A DNA stretch of 64,000 bases from JBPESN01 sp051710625 (GCF_051710625.1 NZ_JBPESN010000005.1:7583-71582); one strand, 5' to 3'; shown: positions 7,537 to 17,003, counted from the stretch's first letter. Notes: a model not told the origin generated them from the letters alone. Made by a program: numbers and translations.

Positions 7537-9810
7537 CTAGTGCACCGCCCCTTCGGCCTTGCGTTTCTGCGCGCTAAGAAACTGGTATTTGAGCGTTTGC
7601 CTCTCTTTGTCCAGTTCCACCCGCACCGAGCCGCCATCCACCAATGAACCAAACAGCAGCTCGTTGGCCAGTGGTTTTTTCAGATTCTCCTGCATCACGC
7701 GGGCCATCGGCCGGGCGCCCATCGCTTTGTCGTAACCTTTGTCGCTGAGCCAATTGCGCGCATCGTCTCTGACCTCCAGCGACACGCCTTTGGCGTCCAA
7801 CTGCGCCTGCAGTTCGACAATAAACTTGTCGACCACCTGCTGGATAACGTCGGTGGAGAGATGATTGAACCAGATGACGTTATCGAGACGGTTACGAAAT
7901 TCCGGCGTAAACACCTTCTTGATCTCCGACATGGCGTCCGTGCTGTTATCCTGCTGAATCAGCCCTATCGACTGGCGCTGGGTTTCCTGTACGCCGGCAT
8001 TGGTCGTCATCACCAGTATCACATTACGGAAATCCGCTTTGCGGCCGTTGTTATTGGTCAGCATACCGTTATCCATGACCTGCAACAGCAGATTAAACAC
8101 GTCCGGATGGGCTTTCTCGATCTCGTCAAGCAACAGCACGGAATGCGGATGCTTCAGCGCGGCGTCGGTCAGCAACCCGCCCTGATCGTAGCCCACATAT
8201 CCGGGAGGCGCCCCGATCAGGCGGCTGACGGTATGCCGCTCCATGTATTCCGACATATCAAAACGCAGCAGCTCGATATCCAGCGCTTTGGCCAGTTGCA
8301 CCGTGACCTCGGTTTTACCGACGCCCGTCGGACCGGCAAACAGAAAAGATCCCACCGGCTTATGTTCCTGACTCAGCCCGGCGCGGCTCATTTTGATAGC
8401 CTCGGTCAGTACCTCGATCGCCTTATCCTGACCGAAGACCAGCATCTTCAGACGGTCGCCCAGATTTTTCAGCACATCGCGATCGTTCGCCGACACCGTT
8501 TTCTCGGGGATACGGGCGATACGCGCCACCACCGACTCGATATCCGCTACGTTGACGGTCTTTTTACGCTTGCTGACAGGCATCAGCTGGCTGCGGGCGC
8601 CCGCTTCATCAATAACATCAATGGCTTTGTCCGGCAGATGGCGATCATTGATGTATTTGACCGCCAGCTCCACCGCCGCCCGTACCGCTTTGGCGGTATA
8701 GCGCACATCGTGGTGGGCTTCGTATTTGGTTTTCAGCCCGGTCAGGATTTGCACCGTTTCTTCCACGGTCGGTTCCGTAATGTCTATCTTCTGGAAACGA
8801 CGCGTCAGGGCGCGGTCCTTCTCAAAGATATTGCTGAATTCCTGATACGTCGTTGAGCCCATCACGCGGATTTTGCCGCTGGAGAGCAATGGCTTAATCA
8901 GATTGGCGGCATCCACCTGCCCGCCCGACGCCGCACCAGCGCCGATGATGGTATGGATTTCGTCGATAAACAGAATGCTGTTCTGATCCTGTTCAAGCTG
9001 CTTGAGCAACGCCTTGAACCGTTTCTCGAAATCACCGCGGTATTTGGTACCGGCAAGCAATGACCCGATGTCCAGGGAGTAAATGGCGCAGTCAGCGATG
9101 ACTTCAGGCACTTCGCCGCGCACGATTCGCCAGGCAAGCCCCTCCGCGATGGCGGTTTTACCTACCCCGGATTCCCCCAGCAGCAGCGGGTTGTTTTTCC
9201 GGCGACGGCACAGAACCTGAATGGCCCGCTCCAGCTCGCGGTCGCGGCCAATCAGCGGGTCAATGCCGCCAACGCGCGCCAACTGATTAAGGTTGGTGGT
9301 GAAGTTTTCCATACGCTCCTCCCCGCCTGACTGCTCTTCGCTGACCGGCGTTTCAGGCCCGGGTGCCTGCGTCTCGTCTTTACGCGTACCGTGGGAGATA
9401 AAATTCACCACGTCCAGCCGGTTGACATCATGCTTGCGCAGCAAATAGACCGCCTGAGATTCCTGCTCGCTGAAAATCGCCACCAGCACGTTAGCGCCGG
9501 ACACTTCGCTGCGTCCGGACGACTGGACGTGGAAGACCGCCCGCTGCAGCACGCGCTGAAAACTGAGCGTGGGTTGCGTTTCACGCTCTTCATCACTTGC
9601 GGATAAGGTCGGTGTGGTTTGTTCGATAAAGGCTTCCAGTTCCTGGCGCAGGGCCACCAGATCGACCGTGCACGCCTCCAGCGCTTCGCGCGCCGCAGGG
9701 TTGCTGAGCAGGGCAAGCAGCAGATGTTCCACGGTCATAAATTCATGCCGGTGCTCACGCGCTCTGGCGAAAGCCATGTTTAAACTGAGTTCCAGTTCTT
9801 GATTGAGCAT
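7537..9810 (-). CDS. clpA: ClpA, AAA+ unfoldase of the ClpAP protease
   Basis: Intact 757-residue Hsp100 unfoldase (E. coli 758). It has an N-domain (about 1-145) that docks ClpS, a linker rich in Glu and Pro, D1 with Walker A GESGVGKTAIAEG (about 213-225) and Walker B LFIDEIH, then D2 with GPTGVGKTEVT (about 494-504), LLLDEIEKAHPDV and the IGL loop (SIGLIQQDNS) that binds ClpP. ATG at 9808-9810 is chosen over an upstream in-frame GTG (9814-9816) because MLNQELELSLNMAFARAREH matches the family and a GGGGAGG site fits it. clpS lies immediately upstream; a strong terminator follows. Confidence 0.97.
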   Translation of the reverse strand: MLNQELELSLNMAFARAREHRHEFMTVEHLLLALLSNPAAREALEACTVDLVALRQELEAFIEQTTPTLSASDEERETQPTLSFQRVLQRAVFHVQSSGRSEVSGANVLVAIFSEQESQAVYLLRKHDVNRLDVVNFISHGTRKDETQAPGPETPVSEEQSGGEERMENFTTNLNQLARVGGIDPLIGRDRELERAIQVLCRRRKNNPLLLGESGVGKTAIAEGLAWRIVRGEVPEVIADCAIYSLDIGSLLAGTKYRGDFEKRFKALLKQLEQDQNSILFIDEIHTIIGAGAASGGQVDAANLIKPLLSSGKIRVMGSTTYQEFSNIFEKDRALTRRFQKIDITEPTVEETVQILTGLKTKYEAHHDVRYTAKAVRAAVELAVKYINDRHLPDKAIDVIDEAGARSQLMPVSKRKKTVNVADIESVVARIARIPEKTVSANDRDVLKNLGDRLKMLVFGQDKAIEVLTEAIKMSRAGLSQEHKPVGSFLFAGPTGVGKTEVTVQLAKALDIELLRFDMSEYMERHTVSRLIGAPPGYVGYDQGGLLTDAALKHPHSVLLLDEIEKAHPDVFNLLLQVMDNGMLTNNNGRKADFRNVILVMTTNAGVQETQRQSIGLIQQDNSTDAMSEIKKVFTPEFRNRLDNVIWFNHLSTDVIQQVVDKFIVELQAQLDAKGVSLEVRDDARNWLSDKGYDKAMGARPMARVMQENLKKPLANELLFGSLVDGGSVRVELDKERQTLKYQFLSAQKRKAEGAVH

Positions 9811-9837
9811 TGGCACCTCCCCAAATAGATTGCCTTT

Positions 9838-10158
9838 TTAGGCTTTTTCCAGCGTACAAAGCAACGGATGCTTGTTTTCCCGGGCGTAGCGGTTGACGTG
9901 AACCGCCTTGGTTTCCGCGACCTCCGCGGTATAGATTCCGCAGACGGCCTTTCCCTGATAATGGACCCTAAGCATCAGTTGCGTTGCACGTTCAACATCA
10001 TAAGAAAAGAACTTTTGCAATACGTCAATAACAAATTTCATTGGAGTATAGTCGTCATTAATAAGTATGACTTTATACATAGATGGGGGTCGTACCGCAT
10101 CTTTCACCTGTTCTTTAGCCAGATGCTGCTCATCCAGCTTGTCGCTTGTCTTACCCAT
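9838..10158 (-). CDS. clpS: ClpS, N-degron adaptor for ClpAP
   Basis: Intact 106-residue adaptor that binds N-terminal Leu, Phe, Tyr or Trp and delivers substrates to ClpA. The pocket residues Asn34, Asp35, Asp36, Met40, Met62 and His66 (VILINDDYTPM; LMLRVHY) are kept. Two changes at usually conserved sites are seen next to the pocket: position 41 is Lys where enterobacteria have Glu (TPMEFV becomes TPMKFV) and position 64 is Arg where E. coli has Ala. The length is standard and the clpS-clpA gap is 27 bases. Whether the substitutions change substrate choice is unknown. Confidence 0.96.
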   Translation of the reverse strand: MGKTSDKLDEQHLAKEQVKDAVRPPSMYKVILINDDYTPMKFVIDVLQKFFSYDVERATQLMLRVHYQGKAVCGIYTAEVAETKAVHVNRYARENKHPLLCTLEKA

Positions 10159-10475
10159 CGTGTTGTTCCAACGCTAAATCATCACCGCTGCGCTAGAGCA
10201 GCCCCTTTCTTTCATCTTACCATTGGATAATCAAAATAGCCGCCGGCAGCGTCAGGATTTTGTCCGGGTGTGCCGGCATCCGTCCGGAAAAAACGGGTTA
10301 AAGCGTTAACTGCTTCAAAGTTTGATAATGTCGTCAGCCAACTCTATAGCCATCGCTTGATCTCTTATCGCTATCCTCTAGAGTGTAGAGGCATAAGCGG
10401 ATGCGGGTAATCAGCCGCTTACGACGTCAACTATCCTCATCACATAAAAGCTTCGGTTGCGAGGGATGTAGAAAC
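10159..10475. other. clpS-cspD divergent regulatory region
   Basis: 317 bases between divergent clpS and cspD; both promoters must lie here. The region is AT-rich near cspD. I cannot assign -35/-10 pairs with confidence. A GAGGGA site at 10461-10466 lies about 9 bases before the cspD ATG and is the likely ribosome-binding site. Confidence 0.5.
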
Positions 10476-10697
10476 ATGGAGACGGGTAAAGTTAAATGGT
10501 TCAATAACGCCAAAGGTTTTGGTTTTATCTGCCCGGAAAACGGCGGCGAGGATATCTTTGCGCACTATTCAACGATCCAGATGGACGGTTACCGGACGCT
10601 GAAGGCTGGACAAGTCGTCAGATTCGAGGTTCATCAGGGGCCCAAAGGGAACCATGCAAGCCTAATTGTGCCTGTTGAAACCGAGACTGTTGCCTAA
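10476..10697 (+). CDS. cspD: Cold-shock-domain protein CspD
   Basis: Intact 73-residue protein. RNP1 (KGFGFI, residues 15-20) and RNP2 (DIFAHY) are present. The Met-Glu-Thr-Gly-Lys-Val-Lys-Trp-Phe start and a tail after EVHQGPKGNHASLI identify CspD, the stationary-phase single-strand DNA-binding paralogue that inhibits replication initiation in E. coli, instead of the cold-induced CspA. Divergent from clpS as in E. coli. The internal ATG at 10476 is preferred over an upstream in-frame start at 10401 because family members begin METGKVKWFN. Confidence 0.95.
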   Translation: METGKVKWFNNAKGFGFICPENGGEDIFAHYSTIQMDGYRTLKAGQVVRFEVHQGPKGNHASLIVPVETETVA

Positions 10698-10734
10698 ATA
10701 ACGCGCCTCGCAATTTAAAGGTGTCACCGCATGA

Positions 10735-10762
10735 AATGCCAGCCTGCCCCTGGCATTTTTTT
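10735..10762 (+). terminator. Intrinsic terminator of cspD
   Basis: AATGCCAG (10735-10742) pairs with CTGGCATT (10750-10757) around a 7-base loop, with a T-run to 10762. It lies 38 bases after the cspD stop. Confidence 0.9.
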
Positions 10763-10970
10763 CTGCCGCTGACACCTGCATACTCTCAAGTTATAACACT
10801 TTTCTTTTACGGCGCAAGTTTAATTATGCGATAAATCACCCGTCGCGCCACACACCGGTGGGCGAGGTGTTTTTACACAACGCTGGCCTTTACAGCGCCG
10901 GCGCTTTTCGCTAGCGTGTGGCGGTCAATCGCCTCGCTGCGCCATTGGGCCATAAGGAAGTGGTCCGTTC

Positions 10971-11328
10971 ATGTATGCCAGTATATTGCTCATTCCTTGT
11001 TCCGCTCATTGTCGGCTATCTGCTGCCGCGCCCGCCCATCAGGTGGCTTCGGGGGGTTAACCGCGCCTTGAGCGCCATGGTGTATGTCATTTTATTCCTG
11101 ATGGGCATCAGCCTGGCCTTTTTGCCCAACCTCGCCAGCAATCTGCTGCGCATCGGCGTTTATACCGCCGTCAGCGCCCTTTGTATCCTGGCGATGAATG
11201 TACTGGCGTTAGGGCTGCTGGAAAAAGCTCTGCCGTGGCGGGGCGCCGTCGCGATCGTACAAGGTTTTTTGCTCAGTCTGCTGGCGCCGGTGCTTATCGC
11301 TCTGTTTTCGGTGCACGCCAACGGCTGA
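10971..11328 (+). pseudogene. lysO: LysO (YbjE) lysine exporter, internally deleted pseudogene
   Basis: LysO exports lysine through the inner membrane and is normally about 300 residues. Here only about 118 codons remain. ATG 10971 with an AAGGAAG site starts MYASILLI, then a 1-base frameshift leads into PLIVGYLLPRPPIRWL and VYVILFLMGISLAFLPNLAS. After GLLEKALPWRGA the sequence jumps straight to the C-terminal helix AIVQGFLLSLLAPVLIALFS. About 190 central residues are therefore missing. It lies downstream of cspD, near its E. coli neighbourhood. Interestingly the lysine importer LysP is also dead in this window. Confidence 0.85.
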
Positions 11329-11471
11329 GCAGGCTGACGCCCTAGGTCACTCCGGCCGCCGTACTCGCGCGGCCATAATTCCTTACCCCCCCCCGCCGCC
11401 GATAAGGTCTACCCTATAACCAGACGGCCGCCCGGCGCGGCGCTGCCGAGACATTCTCTACAGAGGTAGCC

Positions 11472-12915
11472 ATGAAATACACTGTAGCGGCGATGATTGC
11501 CCATACACCCTGGAACAGGCCGGCGTAAAGCGGATATGGGGAGTCACAGGCGACTTGCTGAATGGCCTGAGCGATAGCCTTAACCGGATGGGCACCATCG
11601 CGTGGCACGGCACGCGCCATGAGGAGGTCGCCGCGTTTGCGGCCCGCGCTGAAGCCCATGTCACCGGCCAGCTCGCGGTATGCGCCTGATCCTGCGGGCC
11701 GGGTAACCTGCATCTGATAAACGGGCTGTTCGATTGTCACCGCAACCAGGTGCCGGTTCTGGCTATCGCTGCTCATATCTCCTCCAGTGAAATCGGCAAC
11801 GGTTATTTCCAGGAAACCCATCCCGAGTCGCTATTTAGCGAATGCAGCCACTACTGTGAACTGGTGTCCAATCCCGAACAACTGCCGCAAGTATTGGCCA
11901 TTGCTATGCGCAAAGCCATCATCTATCGGGGCGTATCAGTGATTGTCCTGCCCGGCGATGTCGCCCTTAAGCCGGCGGCGGAAGGGGAACGGCCGGACTG
12001 ATATCACCCTTGCGCGCCGCCGCCGGTGCCGCCCGTAGGCGAGCTGGAGAAACCCGCCGCCCTTGCTTAATGATGCCCGCAACGTGACGCTCCTGTGCGG
12101 CAGCGGCTGCGCTGGCGCCCACAACGAGGTTGTCGCGCTGGCCCGCCAGCTGCAAGCGCCGCTGGTGCATGCCCTGCGCGGCAAAGAACATCTGGAATGG
12201 GATAACCCCTATGATGTCGGCATGACCAGCCTTATCGGCTTCTCCTCCGGCTATCAGGCGATGATGAACGCCGATACGCTGGTTTTGCTGGGCACTCGTT
12301 TTCCGTACGGCGCGTTTTACCCGCAAGAGGCGCGCATCATCCAGATCGATATCGCCCCGGGCAGCCTGGGAGCCCACTGTGCGCTGGATATGGCGCTCGT
12401 GGGGGATATCAAATCTACCCTGGCGGTACTGCTGCCGCGGCTGCACGCAAAAACGGACCGCGCATTCCTCGATAAGGCACTGGCACATTACCGCGACACC
12501 CGTCGCAACCTGGACGCGCTGGCACAGCCGAGCGGCGATAAAGCGATTCATCCGCAATATGTAGCCCATGAAATTAGCCGTCTGGCGGCACAGGACGCGA
12601 TTTTTACCTGCGACGTTGGGACACCCACGGTTTGGGCGGCCCGCTATCTGACCATGAACGGCCGGCGTCGGCTGCTCGGTTCGTTTAATCACGGCTCGAT
12701 GGCCAACGCCATGCTGATGGGGGACTTTTTGTCGCTGGCGCAGATGAAATTGCCGGTGAAAATCATTATCCTCAATAATAGTGTGCTAAGTTTTGTCGCG
12801 ATGGAAATGAAAGCCGGCGGCTATCTTACCGACGGCACCGATCTGCAAAATCCCGATTTTTGCCGCCATCGCCCGCGCCGCGGGCATCAAAGGTCTGCGG
12901 GTGGAAAAATCCGCC
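11472..12915 (+). pseudogene. poxB: PoxB pyruvate oxidase (pseudogene, 3' end fused to ltaE)
   Basis: PoxB is the membrane-associated thiamine-diphosphate flavoenzyme converting pyruvate to acetate and CO2. MKYTVAAMIAHT is followed by a 1-base shift into RIWGVTGDLLNGLSDSLNRM. A TGA replaces the Gly codon before SCGPGNLHLINGLFDCHRN (about 11688). A frame break follows GDVALKPAAEGE near 12000. The long block from NVTLLCGSGCAGAH to SFNHGSMANAM is well kept, but about 25 residues holding the GDGGFS thiamine-diphosphate motif are deleted before LMGDFLSLAQMKLPVK (near 12715). A last shift at about 12857 precedes GIKGLRVEKSAAV, where the sequence merges into ltaE; the membrane-binding C-terminus is gone. 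Confidence 0.93.
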
Positions 12916-13634
12916 GCGGTGCTCGGCAGTATGCAGCCGCAGCCGCGGGATTTTGCCGATGACGCCACGCTGCCGCTTGATAAGGTGGCTACCGCCATTA
13001 AACCGGACGATTTCCGTTTCGCCCGCACGCGGTTGCTCAGTCTGGAAAACCCCCATAACGGCAAGGTCGTTCCACAGGATTATCTGCGTCAGGCATGGGA
13101 ATTGACCCGCGAACGGCAGCTATCGCTGCATATCGACGGCGCGCGGGTCTTTAACGCCGCGGTGGCGCAGGGCATTCCGCTGAGCGAAATCAGCCAATAC
13201 TGCGATACGCTGACCACTTGCCTTTCCAAAGCAAAGGATTGGGCGCCCCGGTAGGATCCCTCTTGTGCGGTAGCACAGCCTATATCGCCGGCGCCCGCTA
13301 CACGCTGGCGCATCATGTTACCTGCTTGCAAGAGGATCACGATAATGTTCGCTGGCTGGCGCAGCAGTTAGCGGAATTAGTCGCGGATGTCGTCGCGCCG
13401 GGGGCACAAACCAATACGCTGTTTATCCGCCAGTCCGCCAACTTGGCGGCTAAACTGGCGCCCTGGATGCGCGACCACGGTATTATTATCGCCTTGGGCA
13501 CCCTCACCCGGCTGGTCACGTATCTTAACGTCAGCCGGCAGGATCTGAAACAGGTCGTCGACTGCTGGCGGACGTTTCTCGCCCACCACGACTCGCTAGT
13601 CGCCGCCCCGTCTACCAGTGTTTATTTCCAATAA
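12912..13634 (+). pseudogene. ltaE: LtaE low-specificity L-threonine aldolase (5'-truncated pseudogene)
   Basis: LtaE is a PLP enzyme cleaving threonine or allo-threonine to glycine and acetaldehyde. The first roughly 95 residues are missing; the sequence starts at AAVLGSMQPQPRDFADDATL, joined in frame to the poxB remnant. LLSLENPHNGKVVPQDYLRQ, HIDGARVFNAAVAQG and the PLP-lysine region CLSKGLGAPVGSLLCG are present, but a frameshift falls at that lysine (about 13225). About 20 residues (the RWRKMTGGGMRQ region of E. coli) are deleted before LQEDHDN. Ends TAA 13632-13634. poxB-ltaE is an E. coli operon, so the fusion is a local deletion. Confidence 0.9.
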
Positions 13635-13972
13635 CGCCCGCAGCACCGCGTCTGTTTCAGCATCGGGCAGGCCGCGGTAATCGCGCGGCCGATAGTGCAT
13701 CTGAAACGCCCGCAACGCACGGCGCTGTAGCGCTTGGGGCATATCGGGCGAGACATCATAGCCCATTTGCGCCATGCCGCACAGTATCGGCGGCGCCGCC
13801 GTCGGCGCCTGGGGGTCGCGTCCGGCCAGAAAATACTGTACCTGCGCCGCCTGCGGCCAGACGCCTACCCCGGCGGCCGCCAGCTGCTGCCAGGGAAACA
13901 GCGGGCCGGGATCCTGTTTACGCCGCCAGGCGATGTCGCTATGTCCCACCACATTGAACGGCGTGATGGCAT
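13596..13972 (-). pseudogene. amiD: AmiD amidase, C-terminal fragment cut by an IS
   Basis: AmiD is a periplasmic lipoprotein N-acetylmuramyl-L-alanine amidase. This fragment holds NVVGHSDIAWRRKQDPGPLF (with a zinc-region His), PWQQLAAAGVGVWP, the peptidoglycan-binding domain MAQMGYDVSPDMP and the terminal DAETDAVLRALLE. The IS3 element begins directly upstream of it, at 13973. The N-terminal half is not recognisable on the far side of the IS (15223 onward). Its 3' end overlaps the convergent ltaE remnant by 39 bases. Confidence 0.88.
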
Positions 13973-14044
13973 TGTAGTGGCACACTAAATTTGGCCACCC
14001 GAACAGAGGTGATATGCTCACCTCAGAACAACACGGGTGCACCA

Positions 14045-14347
14045 ATGAAAAGAAGAAACTTTAGTCCTGAATTCAAACGCGAATCCGCTCAACTGGTTGT
14101 CGACCAAAATTACACCGCCGCACCAGCAGCAAAAGCCATGGACGGCGGCCTTTCTACGATGACGAAATAGGTAAAACAACTGCGTGATGAGCGACAGGGG
14201 AAAACGCCAAAAGCCTCTCCCATAACCCCGGAACAAATCGAAATACGTGAGCTCAAGAAGAAGGTACAACGCATTGAAATGGAAAACGAAACATTAAAAA
14301 AGGCTACAGCGCTTTTGATGTCAGACTCCCTGAACAGTTCTCGTTAA
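14045..14347 (+). pseudogene. IS3 orfA, helix-turn-helix protein with an amber codon
   Basis: A 100-codon frame starting MKRRNFSPEFKRESAQLVVD. It carries the IS3 OrfA DNA-binding helix-turn-helix and a leucine-zipper-like C-terminus (EIRELKKKVQRIEMENETLK). TAG at 14168-14170 replaces the Trp codon present in the otherwise intact copy 2 (MTKWVKQLRDERQ). The AAAAAAG slippery site for OrfAB production is kept. Confidence 0.92.
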
Positions 14348-15214
14348 TCAGGAAACTCAGAGCGCATTATCCTGTGGCCACACTCTGCCACGTGTTCAGG
14401 GTTCATCGCAGCAGTTACAAATACTGGAAAAGTCGTCCTGATAGGCCAGACGGCAGGCGAACGGTATCGCGCAGTCAGGTTCATGAACTGCACAGTATTA
14501 GCCATGGTGCAGTTGGCGCGAGAAGTATCGCCACCATGGCAACCCAGAGAGGCTTCCGGATGGGGCGCTGGCTCGCAGGCAGGCTCATGAAAGAGCTGGG
14601 GCTGGTCAGTTGTCAGCAGCCGACGCACAGGTATAAGCGTGGCGGTCAGGAGCATGTTGCGATCCCGAATTATCTTGAGCGCCAGTTCGCTGTAACGGAG
14701 CCAAACCAGCTATGGTGCGGCGATGTGACGTATATCTGGACCGGGAAACGCTGGGCATACCTTGCGGTTGTTCTTGAATCTGTTCGCGAAGAAACCGGGG
14801 GGCTGGGCTATGTCGTTCTCCCCGGACAGCAGACTGCCCATCAAAGCACTGGAAATGGCATGGGAAACGCGTAGTAAACCAGCCGGAGTGATGTTCCACA
14901 GCGATCAGGGTAGCCACTATACGAGCAGGCAGTTCCAACAGTTGCTGTGGCGTTACCGGATCAAACAAAGCATAAGTCGGCGGGGTAACTGTTGGGATAA
15001 CAGTCCGATGGAGTGCTTCTTCAGAAGTCTGAAAAACGAGTGGATACCGGTAACAAGCTACATAAGCTTCAGCGAAGCAGCTCATAAAATTACCGACTAT
15101 ATCGTGGGATATTACAGCGCACTCAGGCCGCATGAATATAACGGCGGGTTGCCACCAAACGAATCAGAAAATAGATACTGGAAAAACGCTAACGCGGTGG
15201 CCAGTTTTAGTTGA
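14344..15214 (+). pseudogene. IS3 orfB, DDE transposase (frameshifted)
   Basis: The catalytic half of the IS3 transposase. HVFRVHRSSYKYWKSRPDRP (HTH_21 region), LWCGDVTYIWTGKRWAYLAV (first Asp), MFHSDQGSHYTSRQFQQLLW (second Asp) and NSPMECFFRSLKNEW (Glu, here followed by Cys in place of Arg) are all recognisable. A 1-base insertion near 14775 shifts the frame after LAVVL. Ends ANAVASFS TAG at 15212-15214. Probably inactive. Confidence 0.9.
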
Positions 15215-15222
15215 CCACTACA

Positions 15223-16005
15223 ATCTACAGGTCTTCCCAACGTTGGACTATGTCAAAAGCCATAGTACCCGCGGAGACTCGGTAATTTCTCCCGAGCGGT
15301 TGAATACTCTGTTCCTGGATCTGCGCTACCCCTTGCGCCTGACGGACGTCAATGCGGCGCGGGGGCGTGCGTTCCCGAAGTGACTGTACAATCAGGCTTT
15401 CCACCGCCCGCAGGCGCGCGGCGCCCCTTGCCTGTACGGCATCTTCCGCCTGCCCCGGCCGGTTAGTGATAGAAGAAATGTCCCCCGCGCAGCGTATCCA
15501 AGGTGTCGTGTTGTTTCATGGTCTCAGCGATAGGGTGCGCATTTATGACAGCGAACGCGGGTTGCCCTCGGTGTTGGCGACGCGCGCGGAAGCGGCGTTA
15601 GGGATAAAAGGCCCGCGAGGCGCGTAGCTCACCGTCGATGCCGGCGCATGGATGCCGCCGGTGTTCTGGCTTGCCGCTGCCAGCGGCTTGACGCTTGCGC
15701 AATTGGACGCCGCCGGCGCCATCGCCAGCGACGACGCATCGGTGTGCACCGGTCAGGTGTTTAATGACGAAGGCGGCCTTAAGGGCAACAGCGGCCAATT
15801 TTTCTATCTCGGTAATCTGTCCAGCACGTTGGAGAGCACCACCGGCGCAATACAACGCCCTGCTGCGCAAATATCAGCACGGCAGCAAGCCATGCTTAAC
15901 GCTCAAGCATGGCGCGGGAACACTTTCTTCAGAAAGTGACTTTATACCAGCCGTTACTCGGAAAAGAAAACGATAAATTGTTAATACGCCGGTTTCGCCC
16001 AGGGG
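15223..16005. other. Degenerate unidentified region right of the IS
   Basis: No gene can be named. On the minus strand 15223-15500 reads openly (GVAQIQEQSIQPLGRNYRVS and on), while on the plus strand 15650-15970 has stretches such as LTLAQLDAAGAIASDDASV and, after a shift, AQYNALLRKYQHGSKP, which could be the upstream part of the decayed gene at 16006. This is the junction between the lrp-amiD block and the yohJ-fruA block, which are far apart in E. coli. I cannot choose the coding strand for most of it. Confidence 0.4.
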
Positions 16006-16780
16006 GTGGAGGCGGAGCCCTATGAATTTAGCGAGGCGCGCAAATATACCGGGTTATATCTGGAGGGAATCAAAGCCAGCTTGCGATATTTACAACGGCG
16101 CATCGCGGCCGACAACGCCGAGTTTACGGCCTTTATCCGTCTTTTCCACGCCACGGTGAAAAACACCGCACTAGCCCAAACCGTGGCATCATTTAACGCC
16201 GTGTTGCTACGCGCCTACGACTTCATTGATAACATAGCGCGGTTGAACTATACCAATACTGCCATGGTGGGCACCGACGACGGCAATCGCACGGCGGTCT
16301 CCTCACAGCTATCGCCGACGACGTTAAAAAAAACGCCGCTATTCTATGCGGCGCAGGATGCTTATGTTAAAGGTTTCGTGGTCATCACGGATTCGCTGCT
16401 CAAACTTCTGAGTTGCCGCGATTGTGCCGATACGAAAAATCGAGGGGATTTGGCAAACAACGAATTGTTAAGCAAATTATTCTGCTTTCGTCCTCCGTTA
16501 ACCGATTTATCAGTCTACAGCACGATGTGTGGGGGCCGGTGCCGAAAATCTGCTCAATTGAACCCGGAAGAGGTGCTTACCCCGCTTCAGGTGCACTACA
16601 GGAACGGCTTGATGACCGCGTTAACACAGTACGCCGAAAAACATCAGCTGACATCCACCTAAGAAGGAGGATGTAAGCGATTTTATCACCTGCATGCCGA
16701 GCTAAAAAGCGCGCTTATGATGAATAGCGCGGACTGGCTGATGCTTATCATACGCGATTATGCCGCCAGTCAACGCGCGT
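16006..16780 (+). pseudogene. Unidentified protein, probable decayed gene
   Basis: A 218-codon frame (16006-16662) with good helical composition: FSEARKYTGLYLEGIKASLR, AADNAEFTAFIRLFHATVKN, ALAQTVASFNAVLLRAYDFI, DAYVKGFVVITDSLLKLLS. After about 16420 the better codon structure moves to another frame (IVKQIILLSSSVNRFISLQH) and then near 16690 to a third (HAELKSALMMNSADWLMLII), so it looks frameshifted. No family is recognised. It may extend upstream into AQYNALLRKYQ at about 15850. GTG at 16006 has no clear ribosome-binding site. Confidence 0.45.
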
Positions 16781-17003
16781 GCAGAGATATGGCATTTTGT
16801 GCCATATTGCCGAGTAAACACCCACCGGTTAACGGCCCTTTTTTTCCCTGGCGTCGGCGTTAGGCGTCATCAGGCAGCGCTAAGCGTCGCGATACGTAAG
16901 GTAGCTATTAGCTATTGCCGGTCCGCAAGGGCTGGCACATTGCCTCATTGTAATTGTATGATAAACGCATCATCGTTAGGATGGCTATTATAGCCGCAAG
17001 ATT
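16781..17003. other. Gap before yohJ
   Basis: No gene seen. The short frame ending just before yohJ (ATG 16981, MAIIAARF then stop) is not a gene. No clear promoter. Confidence 0.4.

Larger units (their letters stand above)
13973..15222 (+). mobile_element. IS3-family insertion sequence, copy 1 (ISEhe3-like)
   Basis: A 1250-base element bounded by imperfect inverted repeats: TGTAGTGGCACACTAAATT at the left and, on the complement, TGTAGTGGTCAACTAAAAC at the right. It encodes orfA (14045-14347) and orfB (about 14344-15214) arranged for -1 frameshifting at an AAAAAAG slippery site (14296-14302), typical of the IS3 family. Flanks (..ggcat and atcta..) show no target duplication, suggesting later rearrangement. 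A second copy lies inverted at 44740-46000. The ISEhe3-like name is from recall of protein similarity. Confidence 0.93.

Noticed and set aside
7226..7577. Plus-strand open frames between infA and clpA
   Set aside because: GC-rich composition leaves chance frames open; no start signal or homology, and they run into the clpA terminator.
7861..8856. 331-codon plus-strand frame inside clpA
   Set aside because: It is antisense to the perfectly conserved clpA gene and has no independent features; a mirror of clpA codon use.
14296..14302. Frameshift between IS orfA and orfB as a lesion
   Set aside because: The AAAAAAG slippery site and overlapping -1 frame are the normal IS3 arrangement; only the TAG in orfA and the later shift in orfB are true lesions.
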